Source: Microbacterium allomyrinae (GTDB taxonomy: Bacteria; Actinomycetota; Actinomycetes; Actinomycetales; Microbacteriaceae). From it: 64,000 nt of DNA. Where the stretch lies: assembly GCF_020682705.1 (NCBI RefSeq), contig NZ_JAGTTN010000002.1:62001-126000 (forward strand), read 5' to 3'. Below, in pieces: positions 56,625 to 64,000 of this stretch. A model generated the notes under the pieces. It was not told where the DNA came from. It was given only the letters and a program-made list of their open reading frames with translations, and did no database searches. A program made the translations under genes and the position numbers. Position 1 is the first letter of the stretch; each line of letters begins with the position of its first letter.

Positions 56625-58171
56625 CATCGCCTCGCCTCGCCGCGCTCACCAGCTGGAACGCCGACTGGAAGGGTCTGCGGGTCGCGGTGCTCGGCCTCTC
56701 GGTCACCGGATTCTCGGTCGCCGACACCCTCGCGGAGCTCGGCGCCGATGTGCTCGTGGTCACCGAGAAGGCCGACGAGGAGTACGCACGCCTGCTGCCG
56801 ATCATCGGTGCACGCCTGTGGGCCGGACCGCTCGACGCGGTGCCGCAGACGCTCGTCGACTTCGCCCCCGAGGTCGTGGTCGCCTCGCCCGGCTTCTCGC
56901 CGCGGCATCCGATCGTCGAGTGGGCGCAACGCAGCGGCATCGCACTGTGGGGGGATGTCGAACTCGCCTGGCGGGTGCGCGACAAGGTGGTGCGCGCGGA
57001 CGGCACACCGGCCGACTGGATCCTCATCACCGGAACCAACGGCAAGACCACCACGACCCGCCTCGCGGCCACCATGCTCGTCGCGGGGGGTCTGCGCGCC
57101 GCGCCCGTCGGCAACATCGGCACGCCTGTGCTGGACGCCGTGCGGGATCCATCGGGCTTCGACGCGCTCGTCGTGGAGCTCTCGAGCCACCAGCTCTGGT
57201 ACCTCGGGCTGCAAACCGGCGCCGACCCCGTCTCGCCGCACGCCGCAGTGTGCCTCAACCTGGCCGACGACCACCTCGAGTGGCACGGCTCGTTCGAGGC
57301 CTATCGCGACGCGAAGGCGCACGTCTACGACAACACGCGCGCCGCCTGCGTCTACAACAAGGCGGATGCCGCGACCCGGCAGATGGTCGAGGACGCCGAT
57401 GTCGTCGAAGGCGCGCGTGCCATCGGCTTCGACCTCGGCATTCCGGGGCCGAGCGATCTGGGCGTCGTGGACGGCATCCTGGTGGATCGTGCGTTCCTGG
57501 ACGACCGCCACACCAGCGCCCTCGAGTTGACGACCGTGGACGAGTTGACAGAGCTCGGCCTCTCGGCACCGCACATCGCCGCGAACATCCTCGCCGCTGC
57601 CGCGCTCGCGCGCTCCCTCGGCGTCGCGCCCGAGGCGATCCGCGATGCGCTGAGAGACTTCCGCCTCGACCCGCACCGCATCGAGGTCATCGCCCGGCAT
57701 CGGGGCATCACGTGGGTCGACGACTCCAAAGCCACCAACCCGCACGCCGCCGCCTCGTCTCTCACGGCGTATCCCGGCGCCGTGTGGATCGTCGGCGGAT
57801 TGCTGAAGGGCGTCGACATCTCCGAGCTGATCGCCGGCCGAGGCTCGCGCGTCAAGGCCGCCATCGTCATCGGCATCGAGCGGGACGCCGTCCTCGCGGC
57901 GTTCTCACGACACGCGCCCGCGGTGCCCGTGTTCGAGGTCGACGACGTCGAGACTGAAGAGGTCATGACGCGGGTCGTCGAACTGGCGGCGGGGGTGGCG
58001 CGTGACGGGGACGTGGTTCTGCTCGCCCCCGCGTCGGCATCCTTCGACCAGTTCACGTCCTACGCCGACCGCGGCCACAGGTTCGCCGCAGCCGTGAGAG
58101 ACCGGATCGGAACGGGGGTCGAGGGTGAGCACGACACAGCCGCGGATCCGTCCGATACCGATCTCTCCTGA
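56621..58171 (+). CDS. murD: UDP-N-acetylmuramoylalanine--D-glutamate ligase
   Basis: 516 residues from ATG 56621, overlapping the mraY stop; an ATG at 56606 is also in frame. It shows LRVAVLGLSVTGFSVADTLAELGADVLVVTEK, ATP loop WILITGTNGKTTTTRLAATML, LVVELSSHQLWY, CLNLADDHLEWHGSFEAYRDAKAHVYDNT and the C-terminal DDSKATNPHAAASSL and APASASFDQFTSYADRGHRF. It adds D-Glu to UDP-MurNAc-L-Ala (in B-type peptidoglycan the first residue may be Gly). Its 3' end overlaps ftsW by 47 bases. Confidence 0.94.
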   Translation: MTSPRLAALTSWNADWKGLRVAVLGLSVTGFSVADTLAELGADVLVVTEKADEEYARLLPIIGARLWAGPLDAVPQTLVDFAPEVVVASPGFSPRHPIVEWAQRSGIALWGDVELAWRVRDKVVRADGTPADWILITGTNGKTTTTRLAATMLVAGGLRAAPVGNIGTPVLDAVRDPSGFDALVVELSSHQLWYLGLQTGADPVSPHAAVCLNLADDHLEWHGSFEAYRDAKAHVYDNTRAACVYNKADAATRQMVEDADVVEGARAIGFDLGIPGPSDLGVVDGILVDRAFLDDRHTSALELTTVDELTELGLSAPHIAANILAAAALARSLGVAPEAIRDALRDFRLDPHRIEVIARHRGITWVDDSKATNPHAAASSLTAYPGAVWIVGGLLKGVDISELIAGRGSRVKAAIVIGIERDAVLAAFSRHAPAVPVFEVDDVETEEVMTRVVELAAGVARDGDVVLLAPASASFDQFTSYADRGHRFAAAVRDRIGTGVEGEHDTAADPSDTDLS

Positions 58172-59411
58172 GCCGGAACAGTCCGGCAGGCGCGGGCTCG
58201 CCGCGCGTGTATCGCTCGGCAGGGTCTTCGCGCCGGTGCCGAGCGAGTTCCTCCTGATCGCGTCGACGACGCTCCTGCTGACCGTGTTCGGTCTCGTGAT
58301 GGTGCTCTCGGCCACCTCGGCGACCGCCTCTGCACGAGGTGAGGCGCCGTGGGACATCGCACTCAGGCAGGTCGTGTTCGCGGTGATCGGCATCCCGCTC
58401 ATGCTCATCGCCAGTCGCCTGCCGGTGTCGTTCTGGAAGAGGATCGCGTGGCCCGCGCTCATCTTCGGCGTCGTGTTCCAGCTGCTGGTGTTCACACCCC
58501 TCGGGTACTCCAACGACGGAAACCGCAACTGGATCATGATCGCGGGCTTCCAGGCGCAGCCGTCGGAGTTCCTCAAGCTCGGGCTCGCGCTGTGGGTCGC
58601 GTACGTGCTGTTTCGCAAGCAGACGCTGCTCACCAAGTGGCAGCACGTGTTCATCCCGCTCGTCCCGGTGGCGATGCTGGCCATCGGGACGGTGCTTGCC
58701 GGTGAGGACCTCGGCACAGCGATGATCCTCGTCCTCATCGTGCTCGGGGCGCTCTTCTTCTCCGGTGTGCGCCTGCGGATCTTCGTCCTTCCGGCGATCG
58801 GGGCTGCCGCGGCGGTGGCGTTCCTCGCGGTGACCAGCCCCGACCGCATGCGCCGGTTCATGAGCTTCCTGAATCCCAACTGCCTCGCCGATTATCTGAA
58901 CGACTGCTACCAACCGCTGCACGGCATCTGGGGCCTCGCGAGCGGCGGAATCTTCGGGCTCGGGCTCGGCAACTCCCGCGAGAAGTACGATTGGCTCCCC
59001 GCGGCCGCGAACGACTACATCTTCGCGATCGTCGGCGAAGAGCTGGGCCTCATCGGCTGCGCCGTCGTGCTGACCCTCTTCGCGCTCTTCGCCGTCGGCG
59101 CCTTCCACGTGATCCGAAAGACCGACGACCCGTTCGTGCGCATCGCTGCCGGCGGCATCACGGTGTGGATCGTCGGCCAGGCGCTCATCAACATCGGCGT
59201 CGTGCTGCGGGTCTTCCCCGTGCTCGGGGTGCCGCTGCCATTCATGTCGCAGGGTGGCACGTCGCTCGTGTCGGTGCTGCTGGCCTCGGGGGTCCTGCTC
59301 GCATTCGCGCGCTCGCTCCCGGCATCCGTCGCGAAGCGCGAGGCGGCGATCCAGCAGGCGCGCACGGCTCGCCAGCGCCGCGAGGCGCGCGCCGCCCGCG
59401 CATCCCGCTGA
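58125..59411 (+). CDS. ftsW: Septal peptidoglycan glycosyltransferase FtsW
   Basis: 428 residues from GTG 58125. It is a ten-helix SEDS protein with the motifs LVMVLSATSATASA, GNRNWIMIAGFQAQPSEFLKLGLALWVAYVL, GEDLGTAMILVLI (with the catalytic Asp), EKYDWLPAAANDYIFAIVGEELGL and GVPLPFMSQGGTSLVSVLLASGVLLA. It polymerises lipid II at the septum with FtsI. It begins 47 bases inside murD. Unusually for this cluster it is followed by a 225-base gap with stable hairpins before murG. Confidence 0.94.
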   Translation: MSTTQPRIRPIPISPEPEQSGRRGLAARVSLGRVFAPVPSEFLLIASTTLLLTVFGLVMVLSATSATASARGEAPWDIALRQVVFAVIGIPLMLIASRLPVSFWKRIAWPALIFGVVFQLLVFTPLGYSNDGNRNWIMIAGFQAQPSEFLKLGLALWVAYVLFRKQTLLTKWQHVFIPLVPVAMLAIGTVLAGEDLGTAMILVLIVLGALFFSGVRLRIFVLPAIGAAAAVAFLAVTSPDRMRRFMSFLNPNCLADYLNDCYQPLHGIWGLASGGIFGLGLGNSREKYDWLPAAANDYIFAIVGEELGLIGCAVVLTLFALFAVGAFHVIRKTDDPFVRIAAGGITVWIVGQALINIGVVLRVFPVLGVPLPFMSQGGTSLVSVLLASGVLLAFARSLPASVAKREAAIQQARTARQRREARAARASR

Positions 59412-59479
59412 GCGGGCCGGTCGCGGACAACGCGCCCGACCCTCGCGCATGATTCGGATTGGCGTCGCATCATCCTTGG

Positions 59480-59501
59480 GAATGCGCCCCGGGGCGCATT
59501 C
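59480..59501. repeat. 22-base perfect palindrome in the ftsW-murG gap
   Basis: The arm GAATGCGCCCC is followed at once by its complement, so the two strands can form a loopless cruciform or a tight RNA hairpin. It could attenuate transcription into murG or be a protein site. Confidence 0.6.
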
Positions 59502-59541
59502 TTCACGTTGGGGCGTGATTCGCCCGTCCCGACGTGAAGAA
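59499..59541. repeat. Second inverted repeat in the ftsW-murG gap
   Basis: Ten-base arms TTCTTCACGT (59499-59508) and ACGTGAAGAA (59532-59541) overlap the first palindrome by three bases, so the two folds are mutually exclusive. A second CCCCGGGG element lies at about 59547. No gene fills 59412-59636. Confidence 0.5.
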
Positions 59542-59636
59542 CGTGCCCCGGGGCGGCGCCGTTCCTGGTCGACCGCAGCCGGGTGCCTCGCATGCACCCG
59601 CATTACGCCGCTCTTGTGCATGGAAGAATCGTTCGG

Positions 59637-60725
59637 ATGACGACGTACCTTCTTGCCGGCGGTGGCACCGCCGGCCACGTCAATCCGCTCCTGGCGGTCG
59701 CAGACGCGCTGCGTGCACGCGATCCCGAAACCGACGTGCTCGTGCTCGGCACCCGTGAAGGTCTCGAAGCCCGGCTCGTGCCCGAGCGGGGCTACGAACT
59801 CCTGTTCGTCGACAAGGTTCCCTTCCCGCGGCGCCCCGATCGCGCAGCCGTCGCCTTCCCGGCGCGTTTTCGGCGCGCCATCGCCCAGGTTCGAGACCAC
59901 ATCGCCGCACGAGAGGTCGACGTGGTCGTCGGCTTCGGCGGGTATGCCTCCGCTCCCGCCTACCTCGCCGCGCGGCGCGCGCACGTGCCGTTCGTCGTCC
60001 ACGAGGCCAACGCCAAGCCGGGCCTGGCCAACGTGCTGGGAGCTCGTCGGGCGAACGGGGTGGGTGTCGCATTCGCCGGCACACCGCTCAAGCGTTCGCG
60101 CGTGGTGGGGATGCCCCTGCGCCGTGAGATCGTCACCCTCGACCGCACTGCGCTGCGCGCCGAGGCGGCCGACCACTTCGGTCTCGACGCCGCGCGACCC
60201 GTCCTGCTCGTCTTCGGCGGCTCGCTGGGGGCGCAGCGCCTCAATGAGGCGTTCGGCGAGGGGTACGGCGCCGCCTGGCGCGACGTGCTCGATGCGGGCT
60301 GGCAGCTGCTGCATGTGACGGGGGAGCGCTCTGAACTCGTCGATCCGGGTGCGGCAGGCTACTCGGTGCGTCGATACGTCGATCGCATGGATCTCGCATT
60401 CGCGCTCGCCGACTTCATCGTCGCGCGGTCGGGCGCCGCGACCGTGAGTGAGATCAGCGCCCTCGGCATCCCTGCGATCTACGTCCCGTATGCCGTCGGC
60501 AACGGCGAGCAGGCGCTGAACGCCGCGTCCGCGGTGGCGTCGGGGGCGGCGATTCTCATCGCGGATGCCGATTTCACGGGTGACCGCGTGCGCGCCGATA
60601 TCGTGCCGCTCCTTGCCGACGAAGCGCGCCGCACGGCGATGACGGCGGCTGCGGCATCCGTCGGCACCCGCACGGGTACCGAGAACGTCGTCGCGATGAT
60701 CGACGAGGCTCTCTCGGAGGCCTGA
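59637..60725 (+). CDS. murG: UDP-GlcNAc:lipid I N-acetylglucosaminyltransferase
   Basis: 362 residues from ATG 59637. The GT-B fold starts MTTYLLAGGGTAGHVNPLLAVADAL, with VVGFGGYASAPAYLAARRAHVPFVVHEANAKPGLANVLGA, the linker GMPLRREIV, LLVFGGSLGAQRLNEAF and the donor site VARSGAATVSEISALGIPAIYVPYAVGNGEQALNA. It makes lipid II from lipid I on the inner face of the membrane. It begins after a 225-base gap and ends 12 bases from a convergent GntR gene, so murC needs a separate promoter. Confidence 0.94.
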   Translation: MTTYLLAGGGTAGHVNPLLAVADALRARDPETDVLVLGTREGLEARLVPERGYELLFVDKVPFPRRPDRAAVAFPARFRRAIAQVRDHIAAREVDVVVGFGGYASAPAYLAARRAHVPFVVHEANAKPGLANVLGARRANGVGVAFAGTPLKRSRVVGMPLRREIVTLDRTALRAEAADHFGLDAARPVLLVFGGSLGAQRLNEAFGEGYGAAWRDVLDAGWQLLHVTGERSELVDPGAAGYSVRRYVDRMDLAFALADFIVARSGAATVSEISALGIPAIYVPYAVGNGEQALNAASAVASGAAILIADADFTGDRVRADIVPLLADEARRTAMTAAAASVGTRTGTENVVAMIDEALSEA

Positions 60726-60737
60726 CCGGCGCCCGGC

Positions 60738-61133
60738 TCAGGGCGCCGTGCGCGGCGACTCTGCGCCCCGCAGAGCCGCCGCGACCAACGCGAGCGCCTC
60801 GTCGGTGTCGAGGCGCAACGCCCGAATCTGCTCGGCGTACGCGATCGCGGCGCGCTGTGCCTGCTGATGCGCGGGGTCTCCGTGCGTCGAGACGAACGTG
60901 CCGTTGCGTCCGCGGGTCTCGATGATCCCGGATGCCTCGAGCTCGCGATACGCCCGCGCGACGGTGCCCGCAGCGACGCCGAGGTCCTCGGCCAGACGAC
61001 GGACGGTCGGAAGTCGCTCGCCGGCTGTGAGCGCGCCCGACGAGACGGCGTCGACCAGGCCCGCGCGCACCTGCTCGAACGGGGGAAGGGGTGAGGACGG
61101 ATCGACGACGATCGCGCGGGGGAGGTCTGACAT
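60738..61133 (-). CDS. GntR family regulator (YtrA type) between murG and murC
   Basis: 131 residues from ATG 61133. The GntR winged helix is PPFEQVRAGLVDAVSSGALTAGERLPTVRRLAEDLGVAAGTVARAYRELEASGIIETRGRNGTFV, followed by a short helical tail of about 50 residues as in the YtrA subfamily. YtrA regulators usually control ABC transporters; here it stands alone, opposite to the cell wall genes. A near-perfect 29-base palindrome overlaps its start codon and promoter, fitting autorepression. It is the only minus-strand gene within the dcw cluster. Confidence 0.85.
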   Translation of the reverse strand: MSDLPRAIVVDPSSPLPPFEQVRAGLVDAVSSGALTAGERLPTVRRLAEDLGVAAGTVARAYRELEASGIIETRGRNGTFVSTHGDPAHQQAQRAAIAYAEQIRALRLDTDEALALVAAALRGAESPRTAP

Positions 61134-61160
61134 GGATCGAACGTGGCACGCTCGATCCAT
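61132..61160. promoter_or_regulatory. 29-base operator overlapping the GntR start codon
   Basis: Arms ATGGATCGA and TCGATCCAT flank an 11-base centre that itself pairs except for one position. A TTGACA lies just beyond on the minus strand (61164-61169) as a -35 candidate. It probably binds the GntR protein and could also affect murC, whose start is 80 bases away. Confidence 0.65.
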
Positions 61161-61225
61161 CGTGTCAACACAAAGCGCACCGGCGGCGCCCAGCGCGCCG
61201 GGGGTCCGGGCATCCGTACCCAACT

Positions 61226-61231
61226 TAGGAT
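61226..61231 (+). promoter_or_regulatory. -10 box TAGGAT of murC
   Basis: TAGGAT ends 9 bases before ATG 61241, so murC has its own promoter with a nearly leaderless transcript. Confidence 0.45.
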
Positions 61232-61240
61232 TGGACGGTC

Positions 61241-62665
61241 ATGATCAGACCCGACCTCAGCCTTCCCATTCCCGAGAACATCGAAGCCGCCCATTTCATC
61301 GGGATCGGCGGCTCCGGCATGTCCGGGCTCGCTCGCATGTTCCTGGAGCGCGGCATCCGCGTATCGGGATCAGACCGCGCCGACAGTGCGGCGCTGCGCG
61401 AGCTCGCTGATCTGGGGGCGACGGTGCATGTCGGCCATGACGCGGCGAATCTCGCCGCCGACGTCGACACCGTGGTCCACACGGGGGCGATCTGGCCCGA
61501 GAATCCCGAGTTCCTGCTCGCCAAGGAGCGCGGGCTGCACGTCATCCACCGCTCGCAGGCCCTGCACTGGTTCATCGGCGGCCACAGGCTCGTCTCGGTC
61601 GCCGGTGCACACGGCAAGACGACGTCGACCGGAATGATCGTCACCGCCCTGCGCGACCTCGGCGTCGAGCCGACCTTCGTCAACGGCGGAGTGATCGCCC
61701 AGCTCGGTGTCTCGAGCGGCAGCGGTGCCGACGAGCTGTTCGTGATCGAAGCCGACGAGTCCGACGGCACCTTTCTGCTCTACGACACCTCGATCGCGCT
61801 CGTCACGAACGTCGACCCCGACCACCTCGATCACTGGGGCTCGCGCGAGGCCTTCTACGCGGCGTTCGCCCAGTTCGCGAATGAGGCACGCGAGGCGGTC
61901 GTCATCTCCTCCGACGATCCGGGCGCCCGCATCGTGACCGCCCAGCTCGCGCATGCGAACGTCATCACGTTCGGCGAAGCATCCGATGCCGTCGTCCGCG
62001 TCGGTGACATCGTCACCGACGGCCCGGTCGCGTTCTCGGTCACCCATGACGGGATCACCGTCGACGCACGGCTCCCGATCCCCGGTGCGCACAACGCGAT
62101 CAACGCCGCCGGTGCCGTTGCGGTGCTGCTCACCCTCGGGCACTCGCTCGAGCCTGCCGTACGTGCCGTCGAGGGCTTCGCGGGAACGGTCCGCCGCTTC
62201 GAACTGCACGGGGTCGAACGCGGTGTCAGCGTCTTCGACGATTACGCGCACCACCCGACCGAGGTCGCCGCGGCTCTCGCCGCCGCCCGCACGGTGATCG
62301 GCGACGGCAGGATCATCGCCATTCAGCAGCCGCACACCTACTCGCGGACGCAAGAGATGTACCGCGAGTTCGCGGAGGTGCTCGAGCGGTATGCCGACCA
62401 CACCGTCATGCTCGATGTCTACGGCGCCCGTGAAGACCCGGTTCCCGGCGTCACGGGCGAGCTCGTCAGCGGCGCGTTCGCCGATCCTTCGCACGTGCAT
62501 TTCGTGGCGGACTGGCAGCAGGCCGCGGACTACACCGCGACGGTCGCCCGCGACGGCGACTATGTCATCACGCTCGGCTGCGGCAACGTCTACCAGATCA
62601 TCCCGCAGGTGCTCGATGCCCTCGGGCGCACGCGGGCGGGCGCAGCTCCCGGCTCGGCGGAGTAG
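61241..62665 (+). CDS. murC: UDP-N-acetylmuramate--amino acid ligase (MurC)
   Basis: 474 residues. It has the Rossmann-like [30 protein letters not shown] loop [56 protein letters not shown], and [23 protein letters not shown] with the [16 protein letters not shown] motif (here [12 protein letters not shown]). It adds the first amino acid to UDP-MurNAc: L-Ala in most bacteria, but Gly in many organisms with B-type peptidoglycan such as Microbacterium. ftsQ begins 6 bases after its stop. Confidence 0.94.
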   Translation: MIRPDLSLPIPENIEAAHFIGIGGSGMSGLARMFLERGIRVSGSDRADSAALRELADLGATVHVGHDAANLAADVDTVVHTGAIWPENPEFLLAKERGLHVIHRSQALHWFIGGHRLVSVAGAHGKTTSTGMIVTALRDLGVEPTFVNGGVIAQLGVSSGSGADELFVIEADESDGTFLLYDTSIALVTNVDPDHLDHWGSREAFYAAFAQFANEAREAVVISSDDPGARIVTAQLAHANVITFGEASDAVVRVGDIVTDGPVAFSVTHDGITVDARLPIPGAHNAINAAGAVAVLLTLGHSLEPAVRAVEGFAGTVRRFELHGVERGVSVFDDYAHHPTEVAAALAAARTVIGDGRIIAIQQPHTYSRTQEMYREFAEVLERYADHTVMLDVYGAREDPVPGVTGELVSGAFADPSHVHFVADWQQAADYTATVARDGDYVITLGCGNVYQIIPQVLDALGRTRAGAAPGSAE

Positions 62666-62671
62666 GCGCCG

Positions 62672-63742
62672 ATGCGCCGCCCGTCGCCGCTGCCGGAACC
62701 GCCCAGCGCACCGCCCGGCGCGCAGCAGACCGCGCCGCCCTCGCGGCGCGCGCCCCGCTCCTCCGACGCCGCGCGCGCTGCGGACCAGAAGCCGGGCGAC
62801 GCGACGGCGAGTGGCACGACGGATGCTGCGCCTCGCGCTCCGATCGGAGGTGCAGGCCTCACCCCTGACGAGTACGCGACGACGCCTCTCGCGCCTCTCG
62901 CCGCTCCGGAGCCGCTGCCGCTTCCTGAAGCGGAGCCGGCCCCCGGAATGACCGGGGATGCCGATGCGGAAGCGCCCGATGTCGGATTCCGCGAGGTGTT
63001 CAGGGCCGCTCGTGCCCGGCGTAAGGCGCTGCGCGCCGAGATCCGCCGCTTCACCGTGCGCCAGCGGCGCCGGCGCGCGCTGTGGATCGGAATCACGGCA
63101 TCTGTTCTGGTGCTCGCGCTCGCGACGATCGGTGCCGCCTACAGCCCTCTTTTCGCCGTCGAGCGGATCGTCGTCGTCGGTGCTGTCCAGCTCGACGCCG
63201 CCGAGGTCGCAGACGCACTGTCGGAGCAGATCGGCACGCCGCTGCCTCTCGTCGACGAGAGCGCCGTCAAGGCGGAACTGGTGGCGTTCCCGCTCGTCGA
63301 GTCCTACACGCTCGAGGCTCGCCCGCCGCACGACCTGGTCGTGCGGATCGTCGAGCGCACCCCGATCGGCCTCATCGAGACCCGCGCCGGGTACACCCTC
63401 GTCGATGCGGCAGGCGTCGCCCTCTCGACGACGGCCGAACCCGGCGCCGGAGTACCCGTGCTGACGATCACGGGTGGCGTCGACTCCGACGCATTCGAGG
63501 CTGCCGGCCAGGTCATGCGTTCGCTTCCCGATGAGATCCGGGCGCAGGTCACTGCCGTATCCGCCTCGACGCCGGATGACGTCACGCTCACGCTCGGCGG
63601 CACGAACACGCAGGTCGTGTGGGGGAGCGCCGAGGACTCGGCCAGGAAGGCGATGGTGCTCCAGAAGGCGATGGATGCGCGCCCGCCGGCCGATGTCGTC
63701 AGCTACGACGTCTCCTCGCCGCAGGCCATCGTCGTCCGCTGA
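62672..63742 (+). CDS. ftsQ: Cell division protein FtsQ/DivIB
   Basis: 356 residues. A long Pro/Ala-rich cytoplasmic region (about 130 residues) precedes one membrane helix (ALWIGITASVLVLALATIGAAY), then the POTRA domain (SPLFAVERIVVVGAVQLDAAEVADALSEQIGTPLPLVDESAVKAELVAFPLVESYTLEARPPHDLVVRIVERTP) and the beta domain ending VSSPQAIVVR. It joins FtsL and FtsB at the septum and regulates FtsWI. It lies immediately upstream of ftsZ with a 187-base promoter-bearing gap. Confidence 0.92.
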   Translation: MRRPSPLPEPPSAPPGAQQTAPPSRRAPRSSDAARAADQKPGDATASGTTDAAPRAPIGGAGLTPDEYATTPLAPLAAPEPLPLPEAEPAPGMTGDADAEAPDVGFREVFRAARARRKALRAEIRRFTVRQRRRRALWIGITASVLVLALATIGAAYSPLFAVERIVVVGAVQLDAAEVADALSEQIGTPLPLVDESAVKAELVAFPLVESYTLEARPPHDLVVRIVERTPIGLIETRAGYTLVDAAGVALSTTAEPGAGVPVLTITGGVDSDAFEAAGQVMRSLPDEIRAQVTAVSASTPDDVTLTLGGTNTQVVWGSAEDSARKAMVLQKAMDARPPADVVSYDVSSPQAIVVR

Positions 63743-63775
63743 CGCCTCTGCGGCGGCGCTGAGTCGCCTCGGGCA

Positions 63776-63784
63776 GGCAATTCT
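63776..63784 (+). repeat. Upstream copy of GGCAATTCT in the ftsQ-ftsZ gap
   Basis: The same nonamer occurs again at 63867-63875 as part of the palindrome before ftsZ. It may be an additional half site. Confidence 0.35.
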
Positions 63785-63853
63785 GTGCGGGATGTCGCGA
63801 CACGCCCGTGTCGCTCCGCGCGCGGGAGCGGCATCCGCATACTTTCAACTCAG

Positions 63854-63874
63854 GAATTGCATACCGGGCAATTC
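63854..63874. promoter_or_regulatory. Interrupted palindrome in the ftsZ promoter region
   Basis: GAATTGC-N7-GCAATTC lies 55 bases before the ftsZ start and next to an AT-rich TTTATACC (63875-63882) that may hold the -10. A second small palindrome CCTCT-ACT-AGAGG follows at 63881-63893. It is a candidate site for a division regulator such as FtsR. Confidence 0.5.
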
Positions 63875-63929
63875 TTTATACCTCTACTAGAGGTTGAAGG
63901 TTTACAGGTCCAGGGCTACGGAGGCCGGC

Positions 63930-64000
63930 ATGAGCCAGAACCAGAACTACCTCGCCGTCATCAAGGTGGTCGGCGTGGGCGGCGGCGGCGTGAACGCCGT
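63930..64000 (+). CDS. ftsZ: Cell division protein FtsZ, start only
   Basis: The window ends after 23 full codons. The start ATG 63930 has GGAGG 7 bases upstream, and the encoded start MSQNQNYLAVIKVVGVGGGG followed by VNAV is the conserved beginning of the FtsZ GTPase domain, with the first glycine-rich nucleotide-binding loop. FtsZ forms the cytokinetic ring. It is transcribed from the ftsQ-ftsZ gap as well as, probably, from upstream. Confidence 0.93.
   Translation, partial: MSQNQNYLAVIKVVGVGGGGVNA

Noticed and set aside
58053..60314. 753-codon minus-strand frame across ftsW and murG
   Set aside because: Antisense to two conserved genes; composition is Arg/Gly/Glu/His-rich with no recognisable motif.
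1..64000. CRISPR arrays, rRNA genes and complete tRNA genes
   Set aside because: I saw no regularly spaced direct repeats of 25-40 bases, no rRNA sequence, and only a 27-base tRNA end at 9463-9489.

Overview
The window is GC-rich (about 70 percent by eye) and reads as an actinobacterial chromosome of the family Microbacteriaceae, most likely Microbacterium or a close relative. The evidence is the order of the division and cell wall cluster, the pairing garA-ftsR, the run aroG-pknL-DNA-binding protein-polyprenyl synthetase, frequent GTG starts, and many TAnnnT -10 boxes lying 6-9 bases before start codons (leaderless transcription). No database search was possible; all names rest on recognisable motifs and gene order.

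Region 1 (1-9.5 kb) is an accessory, decaying island. It opens with the 3' part of a TIR-like (CAP12/PCTIR type) nucleotide-binding protein and an unknown membrane protein, a possible defence pair. A minus-strand recombination operon follows, with a LexA-type SOS box, a small coiled-coil gene with an internal stop, a frameshifted serine recombinase, a 77-residue protein and a tyrosine integrase with an internal deletion. Next come a zinc-motif phage-like gene, an AGCS amino acid symporter, an nhaA remnant with a hexanucleotide expansion, a TetR-ABC transporter unit, ccdA and a truncated thioredoxin. The thioredoxin stops at a 27-base 3' fragment of a tRNA (probably tRNA-Pro) followed by a terminator, which is what a displaced attachment site looks like.

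Region 2 (9.5-32.5 kb) holds scattered metabolic, envelope and regulatory genes: a TetR-quinone oxidoreductase pair, a deletion scar joining an iron-siderophore permease to a hydrolase, a cupin protein, an L,D-transpeptidase, a glycosyltransferase, a prepilin peptidase-like protein, a rhamnogalacturonan lyase, glycogen phosphorylase under a LacI-type operator, lipoamide dehydrogenase, CopC and a Cys/Met-rich copper storage-like protein, then garA-ftsR-merR.

Region 3 (32.5-49.9 kb) contains two ParA/MinD-type ATPases flanking pyruvate carboxylase, peptide deformylase, a long-chain acyl-CoA ligase, ROK glucokinase, an acyltransferase, class II DAHP synthase, the PASTA kinase PknL, a LysM protein, the PknL-linked DNA-binding protein and a polyprenyl synthase.

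Region 4 (49.9-64 kb) is the dcw cluster: mraZ-rsmH-ftsL-ftsI-murF-mraY-murD-ftsW-murG-[gntR, opposite strand]-murC-ftsQ-ftsZ (cut by the window end). murE is absent from its usual place between ftsI and murF. A GntR regulator with its own near-perfect operator splits murG from murC, and a 20-codon minicistron couples ftsL to ftsI. PknL, GarA, FtsR and MraZ are candidate regulators linking growth state, envelope synthesis and division.
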